Part shown: one piece after another, positions 17,642-26,531 of the stretch
Numbering within the stretch: position 1 is the stretch's first letter
How the letters are laid out: each line of letters begins with the position of its first letter
Notes under the pieces: model-generated
Seen by the model: the letters and a program-made list of their open reading frames with translations, nothing else
Database searches by the model: none
What the model was told of the DNA's origin: nothing
Made by a program: the position numbers and the translations under genes
Assembly (NCBI RefSeq): GCF_016863275.1
Contig: NZ_BOOO01000002.1
Coordinates: 124,001 to 188,000 of the forward strand
From: Planotetraspora mira
GTDB taxonomy: Bacteria; Actinomycetota; Actinomycetes; Streptosporangiales; Streptosporangiaceae
Reading direction: 5' to 3'
Length of the DNA: 64,000 nucleotides

Positions 17642-18208
17642 TCAGGCCGCCGGGCCCGCCTCGTGCTCGGGCTTCTTGCGGCGGCCCAACAGGGCCGCCC
17701 CTCCGGCGACGACGAGCAGCGCGAGCCCGCCCCACAGCAGCAGAGGGTTGTTCGAGCCCTTGTCGTCGGCCACGGACGTGGAAGGAGCCGTCGCCGTCAG
17801 AGACGCGGGAGTCGAGGGCGTACCGGCCGCCGCCGCACCGGCGGCGGCCTTCACGGTGAAGGGGATCTCCCCCTCGACGGGATGTCCGTCCGAGGAGACG
17901 ACCCGCCACGCGACGACGTAGTTCCCGGACGGGAGCGGACCGGCCACGCCCTGGACCACCTTCGGCCCGTCGGCGCGCGGGGTGCCCGACTCGAAACGGC
18001 GCCCGGCGGCGTCGTGGAGGATCACGACCGGATAGGTCACGTGCGCGCTGAACTCCAACTCGATCTGGTCGAGGGTGGAGACGACGGCGTTCCTGGCGGG
18101 TGAGCTGCTCTTCAGGCTGTCATGGGCGAGAGCGGGTGCTGCGAGTGCCGCCACGAGCACGCCCCCCAGAAGGAGGACGAGCGTCGCCTTGATGGCGGAG
18201 AACTTCAT
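17642..18208 (-). CDS. CopC-domain protein with C-terminal membrane anchor
   Basis: A 188-residue exported protein. A signal peptide ends at ALA-HDSL, so the mature chain begins with the His typical of CopC copper-binding domains. SSPARNAVV and the SDGHPVEGEIPFTV segment with a second His are the CopC hallmarks. A Thr/Ser/Ala linker leads to one membrane span and an RRKK tail. Start at ATG 18208 has GGAG 10 bases upstream. It probably binds copper at the cell surface. A CopD partner is not adjacent. Confidence 0.85.
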   Translation of the reverse strand: MKFSAIKATLVLLLGGVLVAALAAPALAHDSLKSSSPARNAVVSTLDQIELEFSAHVTYPVVILHDAAGRRFESGTPRADGPKVVQGVAGPLPSGNYVVAWRVVSSDGHPVEGEIPFTVKAAAGAAAAGTPSTPASLTATAPSTSVADDKGSNNPLLLWGGLALLVVAGGAALLGRRKKPEHEAGPAA

Positions 18209-18440
18209 GGGACCAACTCCGAACGCGTGAAGAAGGCGTGAGCCGCCACACTTTCCGCGAGCCATAAGGGGCAGATAGGCGCGCATGACGCGACAAATTC
18301 TGTCACAGAGCACCCTCGGTCCCCGGACGGCCACGCCGCCCGGGGGCCGACCTGCGGCGGAGAACCACCAGGTCAATAGGATGCGGCTCCCGGGCGTCCA
18401 CGGGCGGGAGGACCCCGTCCGACCCGTTGGGAGAGGGCAG

Positions 18441-18914
18441 ATGACGATCGAGCACGCGCAGGAGTTCCGTCTGGTCGCGCCGGGGGACGCCGCGCTCCGC
18501 CCGCTCCTCGACGACCTCGCGATCGAGTATCACCGCCGCTACGGGGCCAACAACGAACTGGCCCGCTTCCCCGAGTCGGACTTCGCGCCACCGGACGGCG
18601 GCTTCCTGATCCTCGTCGAGAACGGGGAGACCACGGCGGGCGGCGCCTTCCGCCGCTACGACGCGACCACGGCCGAGCTGAAGCGCATCTGGACGCATCC
18701 CGGTCACCGCCGCCGCGGGCTCGGCCGCCTCGTCATGCGGGAACTGGAACGCGAGACGGCCGGGCGCGGATACCTGCGGGTCGTCCTGACCACGGGTCCG
18801 CGCCAGCCGGAAGCGACCGCCCTCTATCTCGCGACCGGCTACCGCCCGCTGTACGACGTGACCGCCGACCCCGAGACGGTCGGCGAGCACTCGTTCGAGA
18901 AGTCCCTCGTCTAG
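18441..18914 (+). CDS. GNAT family N-acetyltransferase
   Basis: A 157-residue acetyl-CoA-dependent acyltransferase. The acetyl-CoA loop is visible as HPGHRRRGLGRLVM near residue 85-100, followed by the ATALYLATGYRPL motif of the C-terminal half. ATG at 18441 follows GGGAGAGGGC; a longer frame upstream lacks such a site. The acceptor substrate cannot be predicted. It converges on the next gene with only 35 bases between stops. Confidence 0.85.
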   Translation: MTIEHAQEFRLVAPGDAALRPLLDDLAIEYHRRYGANNELARFPESDFAPPDGGFLILVENGETTAGGAFRRYDATTAELKRIWTHPGHRRRGLGRLVMRELERETAGRGYLRVVLTTGPRQPEATALYLATGYRPLYDVTADPETVGEHSFEKSLV

Positions 18915-18918
18915 CACC

Positions 18919-18944
18919 CCGCCGGGCGGCTCTCCGCCCGGCGG
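18919..18944. terminator. Bidirectional terminator
   Basis: CGCCGGGCGG and CCGCCCGGCG, extended by one more C-G pair, form an 11-bp perfect stem with a CTCT loop between two convergent stops. Confidence 0.75.
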
Positions 18945-18949
18945 AGCCC

Positions 18950-19645
18950 TCAGCGCAGGATGAACAGCACGCTGTCGCCCATGTCACGCCGCTCCACCTC
19001 GAGCCCGTCCACCGACCGTTCGACGGCGTTCTGGAACGCGGTCCCGGCGGCACGCTCGCGGGGGACGCCTCTCCGCCCGATGCCGTTGCCCCTGAGCAGG
19101 AGCGCGATCGACAGCGGGATGGCGCCGCTGACGAGGATGTTGAGGTGGATCGCGTGGGACAGGCGCCACGGGCAGAAGGCGAAGGCCGCGCCCGCCACGA
19201 GGGCGCCGATCCGGCCGCTGCCGAGCTGGCGGGCGAGCAGGTACGCGCCCGCGAAGTTGAACGCCGAGGCCAGGACGTACGCCACGTTGTAGCGGACGAG
19301 GGCGTCCCCCATGTCGGACACGCCGATGCCGAACGGGGCCAGGCCGAGCAGGGTGTCGCTGAACACGCCGGTGTGCGGCAGCGGCCAGTAGGCGTTCGCG
19401 TCGAACGGGTGGCCGATCTGGCTCAGCAGCGCGTGGCCGTACCAGGAGATCTCCCACGCGAAGAACAACGGGTCGCCGAAGTCCCCCGGGATGGTGCGGG
19501 ACGGGTGGGCCAGTGCGGGCCACGTCATGAGCACGGCGAGGGCCAGCGCCAGCACCCCGAGGGCGCCGACCTCCACGGGCATCCGGTCGCGGAGACGGCG
19601 CCCGGTCCCGGTGCCCGGACGTGAGTCGGTCATTGTGACGGGCAT
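18950..19645 (-). CDS. Polytopic membrane protein, probably internally deleted
   Basis: A 231-residue protein with about five membrane segments in its first 190 residues (GVLALALAVLMTWPALAHPS and others) and the pattern GDFGDPLFFAWEISW typical of the N-terminus of large glycosyltransferase-like membrane proteins of 500 or more residues. At about residue 185 it switches abruptly to a soluble tail ending in ERRDMGDSVLFILR, which looks like the natural C-terminus of such a protein. I infer an in-frame internal deletion. ATG 19645 is chosen because GGAAGG precedes it. It is followed upstream by a GT2-GtrA gene on the same strand. Confidence 0.6.
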   Translation of the reverse strand: MPVTMTDSRPGTGTGRRLRDRMPVEVGALGVLALALAVLMTWPALAHPSRTIPGDFGDPLFFAWEISWYGHALLSQIGHPFDANAYWPLPHTGVFSDTLLGLAPFGIGVSDMGDALVRYNVAYVLASAFNFAGAYLLARQLGSGRIGALVAGAAFAFCPWRLSHAIHLNILVSGAIPLSIALLLRGNGIGRRGVPRERAAGTAFQNAVERSVDGLEVERRDMGDSVLFILR

Positions 19646-19690
19646 CGCCCTTCCTTTCATCGGCGGTCGCAGAGTGGGTTCATGACGTGC

Positions 19691-20890
19691 TCAGCCGACG
19701 GCCTCGCGCGCCCGGCGCGGGTTGAACACCCACGCGCGCAGCAGCAGGAAACGGACCAGCGTGGCCAGTCCGTTGGCGACGACCACGGCGCTGAGCTCCG
19801 CGTGGGTCGACGGCGCGGGCGCGAGCAGATGGAGCATCGCGAGGCCGCCCGTGCTGAGCACCAGGCCGACCAGGAAGGCGATCCCGCCTTCCAGCTGATG
19901 CCGTACGGCTCTGGCCCGGCCGGTCACCAGGAACGTGAAGCGCCGGTTCGCGGCGGTGTTGGCGATCGCGGTGGCGGCGAGGGCGAGGCCGTTGGCGGCG
20001 AACGCGGCCATGACGGTCCGCAGGCCCATGTAGAGCGCGAGATGGACGAGCGTGCTGATCAGGCCGACGATCGCGAAGCTCGACAACTGCCGCGCCATGC
20101 CGGCGGGCAGCCTGGCCTGCTGCACCTTCGCGGGGATCGGCAGGCGCGCCGCGCCGGAAAGGGTCTTGCGGGCGACCCGGACCATTCCGCGCAGGTCGTC
20201 GCGGGCCGTCCTGAGGATGTCCACACGGCTGTCGGGATCGTCGACCCAGTCCACGGGCACCTCGTGGATGCGCAGCCCGTGCTGCTCGGCCAGGAGCAGC
20301 AGTTCGGTGTCGAAGAACCACTCCTCGTCCTCGACCGCCGGCAGCAGCACCTGGGCGACGTCGGCGCGCACGGCCTTGAAGCCGCACTGGGCGTCGGAGA
20401 ATCGCACGCCCAGGGTCGACCGCAGAAGCAGGTTGTAGCCCCGCGAGATGAACTCACGCTTGGCACCACGCGTCACGTTCGACCCACGGGACAACCGGGT
20501 GCCGATCGCCAGGTCGCTGTGCCCGGACAGCAGAGGCGCGACCAGTGGCAGGAAGGCGTTCAAGTCGGTGGACAGGTCGACGTCCATGTAGGCGACCACG
20601 TCCGCCTCGCTGTCGGCCCACACTCTGCGTAGAGCCCGGCCCCGCCCCTTCTTCTCCAGGCGCACGGCCCGGACGTTGGGCAGGTCGCCCGCGAGGTCCA
20701 TGGCGAGCGGCCACGTCCCGTCGGTGCTGTCATTGTCGGCAATCGTTATGAGGTATCCGTACGGAAATGTCGTCGCCAAGTAGTCGTGGAGGCGGCGAAT
20801 GCTGTCATCCAGCACGCGCTGTTCGTTGTAAACAGGAACGACCACCTCGACGACCGGATTAATGCTTCTAGCTGCGGTCATCTGACTCAT
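19691..20890 (-). CDS. GT2 glycosyltransferase fused to GtrA-like membrane domain
   Basis: A 399-residue two-part protein. Residues about 12-240 are a family 2 glycosyltransferase of the dolichyl-phosphate-mannose-synthase type (VVVPVYNEQ, the catalytic Asp-x-Asp in YMDVDLSTD, and ISRGYNLLLRS). Residues about 265-395 hold four hydrophobic segments of the GtrA type, including the NRRFTF motif. It probably transfers a sugar from a nucleotide donor to polyprenyl phosphate and helps flip it outwards. The partner membrane transferase may be the damaged neighbour. Confidence 0.88.
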   Translation of the reverse strand: MSQMTAARSINPVVEVVVPVYNEQRVLDDSIRRLHDYLATTFPYGYLITIADNDSTDGTWPLAMDLAGDLPNVRAVRLEKKGRGRALRRVWADSEADVVAYMDVDLSTDLNAFLPLVAPLLSGHSDLAIGTRLSRGSNVTRGAKREFISRGYNLLLRSTLGVRFSDAQCGFKAVRADVAQVLLPAVEDEEWFFDTELLLLAEQHGLRIHEVPVDWVDDPDSRVDILRTARDDLRGMVRVARKTLSGAARLPIPAKVQQARLPAGMARQLSSFAIVGLISTLVHLALYMGLRTVMAAFAANGLALAATAIANTAANRRFTFLVTGRARAVRHQLEGGIAFLVGLVLSTGGLAMLHLLAPAPSTHAELSAVVVANGLATLVRFLLLRAWVFNPRRAREAVG

Positions 20891-21146
20891 GCCGCACGTC
20901 CTACCCGAGCACCGATCCGTCTTTAACCGGCCTGAGTGGATTATCGATGAAGTATTCCCAATAACAGGAAGACATCGCGCGGAGCGTCATCGAATCCACT
21001 TAATACGCATTAATCCGAAAACGGATATATCCTCGTAAATTGAAATCCCCGCTCGGGCTCCGGCCGGCGGGGTTCCCGGTCCCGGGTGTCGGGGCTTCCC
21101 CGGTCCTGGGTGTGACAGGGCCAGGTGACCCCGCCTTCACGCACGT

Positions 21147-22064
21147 ATGGTCGAAGACGTGGAGACGGAGAGCCGGATCGGTGAATACCTCCGCGCCCGG
21201 CGAGAGCTGATGCGCCCGGAGGCCGTCGGGCTCTCCGATCTCGGGCGCGGGCGGACGCTCGGGCTCCGGCGCGAGGAGCTCGCCATGCTGGCGGGCATCA
21301 GCACCGACTACTACCTGCGGCTGGAGCAGGGGCGCGACCAGCATCCCTCCGAGCATGTCCTCGAAGCCCTGGCCCGGGCGCTTCAACTCGACGAGGACGC
21401 CACCGCGCACCTCCATCAGCTCGCGCGGCCCAAGCGGCGCCGCCGCCGCTTCCCCGACCACTCGGAGCGGGTGCAGCCCGGCATCCGGCAACTGCTCGCG
21501 ACGTGGTCGGACACCCCGGCGTACGTCCAGAGCCGCTTCCTCGACGTGCTCGCCGCCAACCCGCTGGCCTGCGCCCTGTCGCCGGTCTACCGGCCCGGTG
21601 TCAACGTCCTGCGCGCCCTGTTCCTCGACCCGGGCGTCCGCGAGTACTACCGCGACTGGGAGAAGATCACCTCGGGGACCGTGGGGACACTGCGCGAGCT
21701 CGCCGGGCCCGACGTCGACGACCCCAGGCTCACCGATCTCGTCGGCGAGCTCTCCGTGCGCAGCGAGATCTTCCGCCGTCTGTGGGCGCGCCAAGACGTC
21801 CGGGCCCGGCGGTGCGGGTCCAGCGTCATCGATCACCCTCAGGTCGGCCCGCTGGAGCTCCGTTTCGAGAAACTCTTGATCAGCGGCACGAACGGCCAGC
21901 TTCTGGTCATCAAGCACGCCGAGCCGGGAAGCCCCACCGCCCAGAGTCTGGCGCTGCTCGCCAGCATGATCGCCAAAACGGACGACCTGGGCGAACGAGC
22001 GCGTGAATCCCTGGAGCGATCGGCCGAGCAGGGCCACGTCTCCGACGAGGAATCCGGCGAGTAG
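21147..22064 (+). CDS. XRE-family regulator with MmyB-like sensor domain
   Basis: A 305-residue transcription factor. An N-terminal helix-turn-helix (GLRREELAMLAGISTDYYLRLEQGRDQ without the first residues, about 40-75) is followed by an MmyB-like ligand-binding region (about 110-280, with VLAANPLACAL and the REYYRDWEKIT stretch). Such proteins usually control an adjacent metabolic gene and may bind a fatty acid-like ligand. No clear target is next to it: the GT2 gene is divergent 257 bases away, and the DUF1023 gene follows 76 bases downstream. Confidence 0.88.
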   Translation: MVEDVETESRIGEYLRARRELMRPEAVGLSDLGRGRTLGLRREELAMLAGISTDYYLRLEQGRDQHPSEHVLEALARALQLDEDATAHLHQLARPKRRRRRFPDHSERVQPGIRQLLATWSDTPAYVQSRFLDVLAANPLACALSPVYRPGVNVLRALFLDPGVREYYRDWEKITSGTVGTLRELAGPDVDDPRLTDLVGELSVRSEIFRRLWARQDVRARRCGSSVIDHPQVGPLELRFEKLLISGTNGQLLVIKHAEPGSPTAQSLALLASMIAKTDDLGERARESLERSAEQGHVSDEESGE

Positions 22065-22140
22065 CACGCCCCAAGCGGCCCGTACCGCTACATAGCACCG
22101 TGAACTGCCGATTCTCTGTGAGCCGCGACCGCCCCCTGCC

Positions 22141-23943
22141 ATGCTGACCGTCATGTCTGACACGGGTGAGGTGCGTGAGGCGTTCCGCCGGGCGTCCGCG
22201 CTCGTCGCCGACCACCGCGCCGACCTCGACCAGGCCGTGCATCTGATGGCCGCCCACGCGTGGGTCGGCGGCGGCGCGCCCCGCTTCGCCGCCGAGCTGG
22301 CCAGGCACCGCGCGATACTGCAGTCGTGTCTGGAGACCGCTCTGGCGGAGGTCTCCCGCCTGGTCGTACGGCACGGCATGCTCCCGCCGGGGATGCCCTC
22401 CGCCCAGACGTCGGTGACGAGCATGGCCGCCACCTCGAGCGCCTTCCGCGGCGTGAACGTCGAGACGATGAACGGCCTGGTCTGCTCGCTCGAACGGGCC
22501 GCGGAGCGGATGTCCGATCTTTCTGTGCGGCTGCACGCCGAGCTCGCCGTGCTCTGTCTGCCGACCAACGCGGGCTGGGACGTGGCGCACAGCGCCGACT
22601 GGGCCCGCGGGCAGGCTCGCGACCTGAAGCGGCGCCTGTCCTGGATCCAGCGGGCCGAGCCGGACAGCTGGACCCCGTGGGACAGCGGCGTGGTGCCGTC
22701 CGGCGTGATCGGCTTCGGGCTCTTCGAGGCGTTCGCCCCCGACCCCGGCATGGCGGCGGCACTGCTGCGCAGGATCGCCGCCGGAGACCACACGGCGCTC
22801 ATGGCCGTGGTCGCGCTCCAGGAGCAGGGCCAGGACCCGGGCCTGGCGGCCCGCGTCCACACGTGGTGGCGCGGACTCCCCCGCGGGTTGCGCGAGCAAC
22901 TGGTCTCCGCCATGCCGCAGGGGGTCGGGTCGCTCAACGGCCTGCCCGCCTCGATCCGCGACCGGGCCAACCGGCTGTTCCTCGCCATGGAGAAGGCCCG
23001 CCTGCGGGCCGAGTCCGCCCGTCTCACCCGCCAGATAGCGGAGTCGGGCGAGCCCACCATGTTCCTGCCGCTTGACGCCGTCCTGAGCGCGCTCAAGAGG
23101 ATCGAGATGATCGAGCGGACGCTGGCGCTCGGCGGCGCCGACGGCCATCCGCCCGTCTTCCTGCTCTCCTTCAACCACGCGGGGCTCGGCCGGCTCGTCG
23201 TGTCCTGGGGCGATCCCGACACGGCGGACACGACCGTCACCTACGTCCCCGGGCTGGGGACGCGGCTGGATACCTTCGACGGCGGCGTCGAGCGTGCCCG
23301 GCGCCTCTGGCAGCAGTGCCAGACGACCGCCGGCGACAGGCAGGTCGCCTCGATCGCCTGGCTGGGTTATGACGCTCCCCAACTCGATCCGGGGATCGTG
23401 TCGCCCAGCCGCTCGGTCGCCATGGGAGGCGCCGCCGACAGGGGCGCGGGCGCGCTGGCCGCCTTCGTCGACGGCCTGCACGCCGCCCATCAGACTGTCG
23501 CCTCCGCCAGGAACGTGCTGCTCGGACACAGTTACGGCTCCCTGGTCACAGGAAAGGCCGCCGTTCTGCGTCCCGGGCTCCTCGCCGACGACATCATCTT
23601 CGTGGGCAGCCCCGGCGTCGGGGTCGAGCACGCGAGCGATCTGGGGCTCGCGCCCGGCCACGTCTGGGTCGGCGAGGCAGGCAACGATCCGGTCGCCTAC
23701 CTCGGCAGGTTCGCGGCCGATCCGGGCGACACCGGCTTCGGGGCCCAGCGATTCCTCGTCGAGCGCAGCGTGATCACCGAAGCCCACTCCAACTACTGGA
23801 AACCCTATTCGGCATCTCTGCGCAACATGGCAATGATCGTCAACAGCCAGTACGGCCACCTGATCAAGGCCGAGCCTCTGTCGCAGCCGCAGTTGCTGAT
23901 GCCCGAACTCGCTCCCCCGGCGGTGAGAGAGCTCAACAGATGA
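22141..23943 (+). CDS. DUF1023 alpha/beta hydrolase
   Basis: A 600-residue protein. The N-terminal 330 residues are helical and resemble the WXG100-like leader region often found in actinobacterial DUF1023 proteins. The C-terminal region carries the nucleophile elbow GHSYGS (about residue 460), with ASIAWLGYDAP before it and candidate Asp and His later (GNDPV and HSNYW). It probably hydrolyses an ester or lipid. An in-frame ATG at 22153 is an alternative start and neither has a strong ribosome site. The stop overlaps the next gene by ATGA. Confidence 0.8.
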   Translation: MLTVMSDTGEVREAFRRASALVADHRADLDQAVHLMAAHAWVGGGAPRFAAELARHRAILQSCLETALAEVSRLVVRHGMLPPGMPSAQTSVTSMAATSSAFRGVNVETMNGLVCSLERAAERMSDLSVRLHAELAVLCLPTNAGWDVAHSADWARGQARDLKRRLSWIQRAEPDSWTPWDSGVVPSGVIGFGLFEAFAPDPGMAAALLRRIAAGDHTALMAVVALQEQGQDPGLAARVHTWWRGLPRGLREQLVSAMPQGVGSLNGLPASIRDRANRLFLAMEKARLRAESARLTRQIAESGEPTMFLPLDAVLSALKRIEMIERTLALGGADGHPPVFLLSFNHAGLGRLVVSWGDPDTADTTVTYVPGLGTRLDTFDGGVERARRLWQQCQTTAGDRQVASIAWLGYDAPQLDPGIVSPSRSVAMGGAADRGAGALAAFVDGLHAAHQTVASARNVLLGHSYGSLVTGKAAVLRPGLLADDIIFVGSPGVGVEHASDLGLAPGHVWVGEAGNDPVAYLGRFAADPGDTGFGAQRFLVERSVITEAHSNYWKPYSASLRNMAMIVNSQYGHLIKAEPLSQPQLLMPELAPPAVRELNR

Positions 23944-24443
23944 CATCCCTCCGGCATCACGCCTCAACAGGCGCTCTCCTGCTGGTCATGCTGGCCGGCT
24001 GCACGGAACCAAGGTCTTCCATGCCCCAAACGATCACCCAGGCGCAGGCCCTGACGCGCGTGGAGCAGCTCCTGACGAGCACCGCTTCCGTCCTTGATCC
24101 CGGACCACGACTGGAGCTCAACACCATCTTTCCGACCACCTCCTCATGCCTCGATCCCGGCCCGGCGGAATCCTCGAAGCAGGTGGTGGTGAGCCGCGCG
24201 TACTGGCTGCGTGACGTCCCGGCCTCAGCCAACATGGCCATCGCCCGCCAGGTCATGGATCACTGGAAACAGCAGCGGCACATCATCACCGGCACAGGCG
24301 GGCTGGAGACCGGGCATCCTCATATCGCAGGCGAGAGTCGGCCGGATGGGTTCATCCTGGCGCTGGGCTGGGCCGAAGGGGATCGCCTCTACCTCGCCGC
24401 CACCTCCCCCTGCGTCTGGCCTGACGGGACGCCCGAGCCGTAG
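23940..24443 (+). CDS. Small predicted lipoprotein coupled to the DUF1023 gene
   Basis: A 167-residue protein of unknown function. The N-terminus has a short positive region, a hydrophobic core and a lipobox (MLAGC), so it is probably a membrane-anchored surface protein. The rest is soluble with two later Cys residues and no motif I recognise. The ATGA overlap with the DUF1023 gene suggests a paired function. Confidence 0.72.
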   Translation: MTSLRHHASTGALLLVMLAGCTEPRSSMPQTITQAQALTRVEQLLTSTASVLDPGPRLELNTIFPTTSSCLDPGPAESSKQVVVSRAYWLRDVPASANMAIARQVMDHWKQQRHIITGTGGLETGHPHIAGESRPDGFILALGWAEGDRLYLAATSPCVWPDGTPEP

Positions 24444-24522
24444 GGGACGTCTCGCCAAGTGGGTTGTCGAGCCGGGACTCGGTAACCTACGAAAGGTCGA
24501 AAATGTTCAGGAGTGTGGGATT

Positions 24523-25644
24523 GTGCGCGTTGTTGATGCTTTCCGGCAGACCTATGGCGGCGAGCCCGCAGGAGTGTGGCACGCACCGGGCCGGGTCAAC
24601 CTGATCGGGGAGCACACCGACTACAACGACGGATTCGTGTTGCCGTTCGCGGTTCCCTGGGGCGTCACGGCCGCGGTGCGCCCGCGCGAGGACGACACCG
24701 TCCGACTCATGTCACTCCAGGCGTCCGCCGAACCCCAGGTCCTCGAGCAGATCGACCAGGCCGAGGGATGGGCGCGTTATGCGGCCGGGGTCTTCTGGGT
24801 CATGCGCCAGGAGGGCCTCCCCATCCGCGGCGCCGACATCGTGATCGACGGCGACGTGCCCCAGGGCGCAGGACTGTCGTCCAGCGCGGCCCTCGAGGTC
24901 GCCGTCGCGGTCGCCCTCGACGACCTGTACGGCCTGGGCCGGCCCAAGATCGAGCTGGCCAGGATCGCGCAGAAGGCCGAGAACGACTTCGTCGGCATGC
25001 CGTGCGGGATCATGGACCAGGCGGCGTCCGTCCTCAGCGAGGAGGGCCATGCGCTGTTCCTCGACTGCCGATCGCTGGCCTCCCGCACCGTCCCGCTCGA
25101 CCTGGCCGCGCACGGACTGCAGCTGCTGATCATCAACACCGGCGTGCATCACGAGCTGGCCGACGGCCAGTACGCCCGCCGCCGACAGGACTGCGAGAAC
25201 GCCGCCAAGCACCTGGGCGTCGCCTCGCTGCGAGACGTCACCGACCTCGCGGGCGCCCTCCAGAAGCTGACGGGCGACGAGCGCAAGAGGACGCAGCACG
25301 TCGTGACGGAGAACCACCGCGTCGAAGCCCTCATCGGGCTGCTGCGTGCGGGAGCCGTACAGGAGATCGGGGCCCTGCTCATCGCCTCCCACCTCTCACT
25401 CCGCGATCAGTTCGAGGTCTCCTGCGCGGAGTTGGACGTGGCGGTCGAGGCGGCCGTCAAGGGCGGAGCGAGGGGTGCCAGGATGACGGGCGGCGGCTTC
25501 GGCGGCTCGGCCATCGCCCTCGTCGCCGAAGAGAAGGCGGATCGGGTGCGGGAGGAGGTCCTGCGCGCCTACGACGAGCGCGGCTGGGCCGCTCCGACGA
25601 TCTTCCTGGCGACGGCGGCGGCCGGCGCGCGCAGGCTCGCCTAG
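24523..25644 (+). CDS. galK: Galactokinase
   Basis: A 373-residue GHMP kinase that phosphorylates D-galactose at C1 in the Leloir pathway. The galactokinase signature GRVNLIGEHTDYNDGF (about residue 25), the phosphate loop GAGLSSSAALEVA, the catalytic Asp region CGIMDQ, and the C-terminal GGGFGGSAI motif are all present. I placed the start at GTG 24523, preceded by GGAG, since the longer upstream frame overlaps the lipoprotein gene. galT and galE are not adjacent. Confidence 0.95.
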   Translation: MRVVDAFRQTYGGEPAGVWHAPGRVNLIGEHTDYNDGFVLPFAVPWGVTAAVRPREDDTVRLMSLQASAEPQVLEQIDQAEGWARYAAGVFWVMRQEGLPIRGADIVIDGDVPQGAGLSSSAALEVAVAVALDDLYGLGRPKIELARIAQKAENDFVGMPCGIMDQAASVLSEEGHALFLDCRSLASRTVPLDLAAHGLQLLIINTGVHHELADGQYARRRQDCENAAKHLGVASLRDVTDLAGALQKLTGDERKRTQHVVTENHRVEALIGLLRAGAVQEIGALLIASHLSLRDQFEVSCAELDVAVEAAVKGGARGARMTGGGFGGSAIALVAEEKADRVREEVLRAYDERGWAAPTIFLATAAAGARRLA

Positions 25645-25665
25645 GCACGACCGAGATCCCGGCGG

Positions 25666-25688
25666 GAACGGGTCCATCGGGCCCGTTC
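25666..25688. terminator. Bidirectional terminator galK / crotonase
   Basis: GAACGGGTCC and GGGCCCGTTC pair over 10 bases with one G-T pair and an ATC loop, lying between the convergent galK and crotonase stops. Confidence 0.65.
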
Positions 25689-25695
25689 ACGCCGC

Positions 25696-26466
25696 TCAGC
25701 CGAGCGGTGGAAAGTCCGGCGGGCGGTGTTCGAGGAAGCTGGCCACGCCCTCGGCGAAGTCGGCCCGTTCGAACGACTCCCGCATCAGGCCCTCCGCCGC
25801 CTCCCTCGACTCGTCGAGAGACCCGTTCCAGTCGCCCCACACCTGCCGTTTCATGACCGCCATCGACGCGGGCGAGCACCACGTGGCCAGCTCCCCCGCG
25901 TAGGCCAGGGTCTCGTCCATGAGCCGGTCACGCGGTATGGCCCTGCCTGCCAGGCCCAGCTCGTACGCCTCCGAACCCGTGAACACGCGGCCGGACAGCA
26001 GCAGGTCCATCGCTCTTGCCTGCCCGGCGAGCTTGGGCAGGATCCAGGCCAGGCCGTACTCGGCGACCAGGCCCCTGCGCGAGAAGGCGGTCGTCCACTT
26101 GGCGTCGTCGGCGGTGAACACGATGTCGCACACCAGGGCGTGGACCATGCCCAGCCCGGCGCAGGCGCCGTTCACCGCGGCGATCACCGGCTTGCGGATC
26201 GTCACGGGAAAGGTGTTGGGCCGGGTGTCCGGTTTGCCGTCGTAGTCCCCCGTCTGTATGGCGGTCAGGGTCGCGAAGTCGGCGCCGGCGCAGAAACCCC
26301 TCCCCGCGCCGGTGACCACGATGACCCTGACCGACGGATCCCGCTCGGCCTCCTCGAGGAGGTCGAAGTAGCGCCGTCCCATCTCGTCGGTCCACGCGTT
26401 CAGCCGTTCCGGCCGGTTGAACGTGAGGATCCGCACACTGCCGTCGTCCTCGGACAGCACCACCAT
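25696..26466 (-). CDS. Enoyl-CoA hydratase/isomerase family protein (crotonase)
   Basis: A 256-residue crotonase-fold protein. RPERLNAWTDEM, the oxyanion-hole segment GRGFCAGADF and the ACAGLGMVHALVCDIVFT region are visible. It probably acts on an acyl-CoA thioester, but hydratase or isomerase activity cannot be decided. ATG 26466 has GGGGAGG nearby. A much longer frame upstream is the out-of-frame shadow of the nitric oxide synthase gene, which ends 65 bases upstream on the same strand. Confidence 0.87.
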   Translation of the reverse strand: MVVLSEDDGSVRILTFNRPERLNAWTDEMGRRYFDLLEEAERDPSVRVIVVTGAGRGFCAGADFATLTAIQTGDYDGKPDTRPNTFPVTIRKPVIAAVNGACAGLGMVHALVCDIVFTADDAKWTTAFSRRGLVAEYGLAWILPKLAGQARAMDLLLSGRVFTGSEAYELGLAGRAIPRDRLMDETLAYAGELATWCSPASMAVMKRQVWGDWNGSLDESREAAEGLMRESFERADFAEGVASFLEHRPPDFPPLG

Positions 26467-26531
26467 GTCGACCTCCCCTACCGAATTATGTTCTACCCCG
26501 GGAGGGGCCCTTCCGTGAACCTCCCGGGTCA

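Noticed and set aside
17502-17921. A small + strand frame with a CPLC motif and an upstream GGAGG
   Set aside because: Most of it lies antisense to the CopC-like gene, and codon use is not gene-like.
21060-21120. Two imperfect copies of a roughly 20-base TTCCCGGTCC(C/T)GGGTGT repeat before the MmyB-type regulator
   Set aside because: Only two copies in a GC-rich leader with no symmetry; insufficient for an operator or repeat call.
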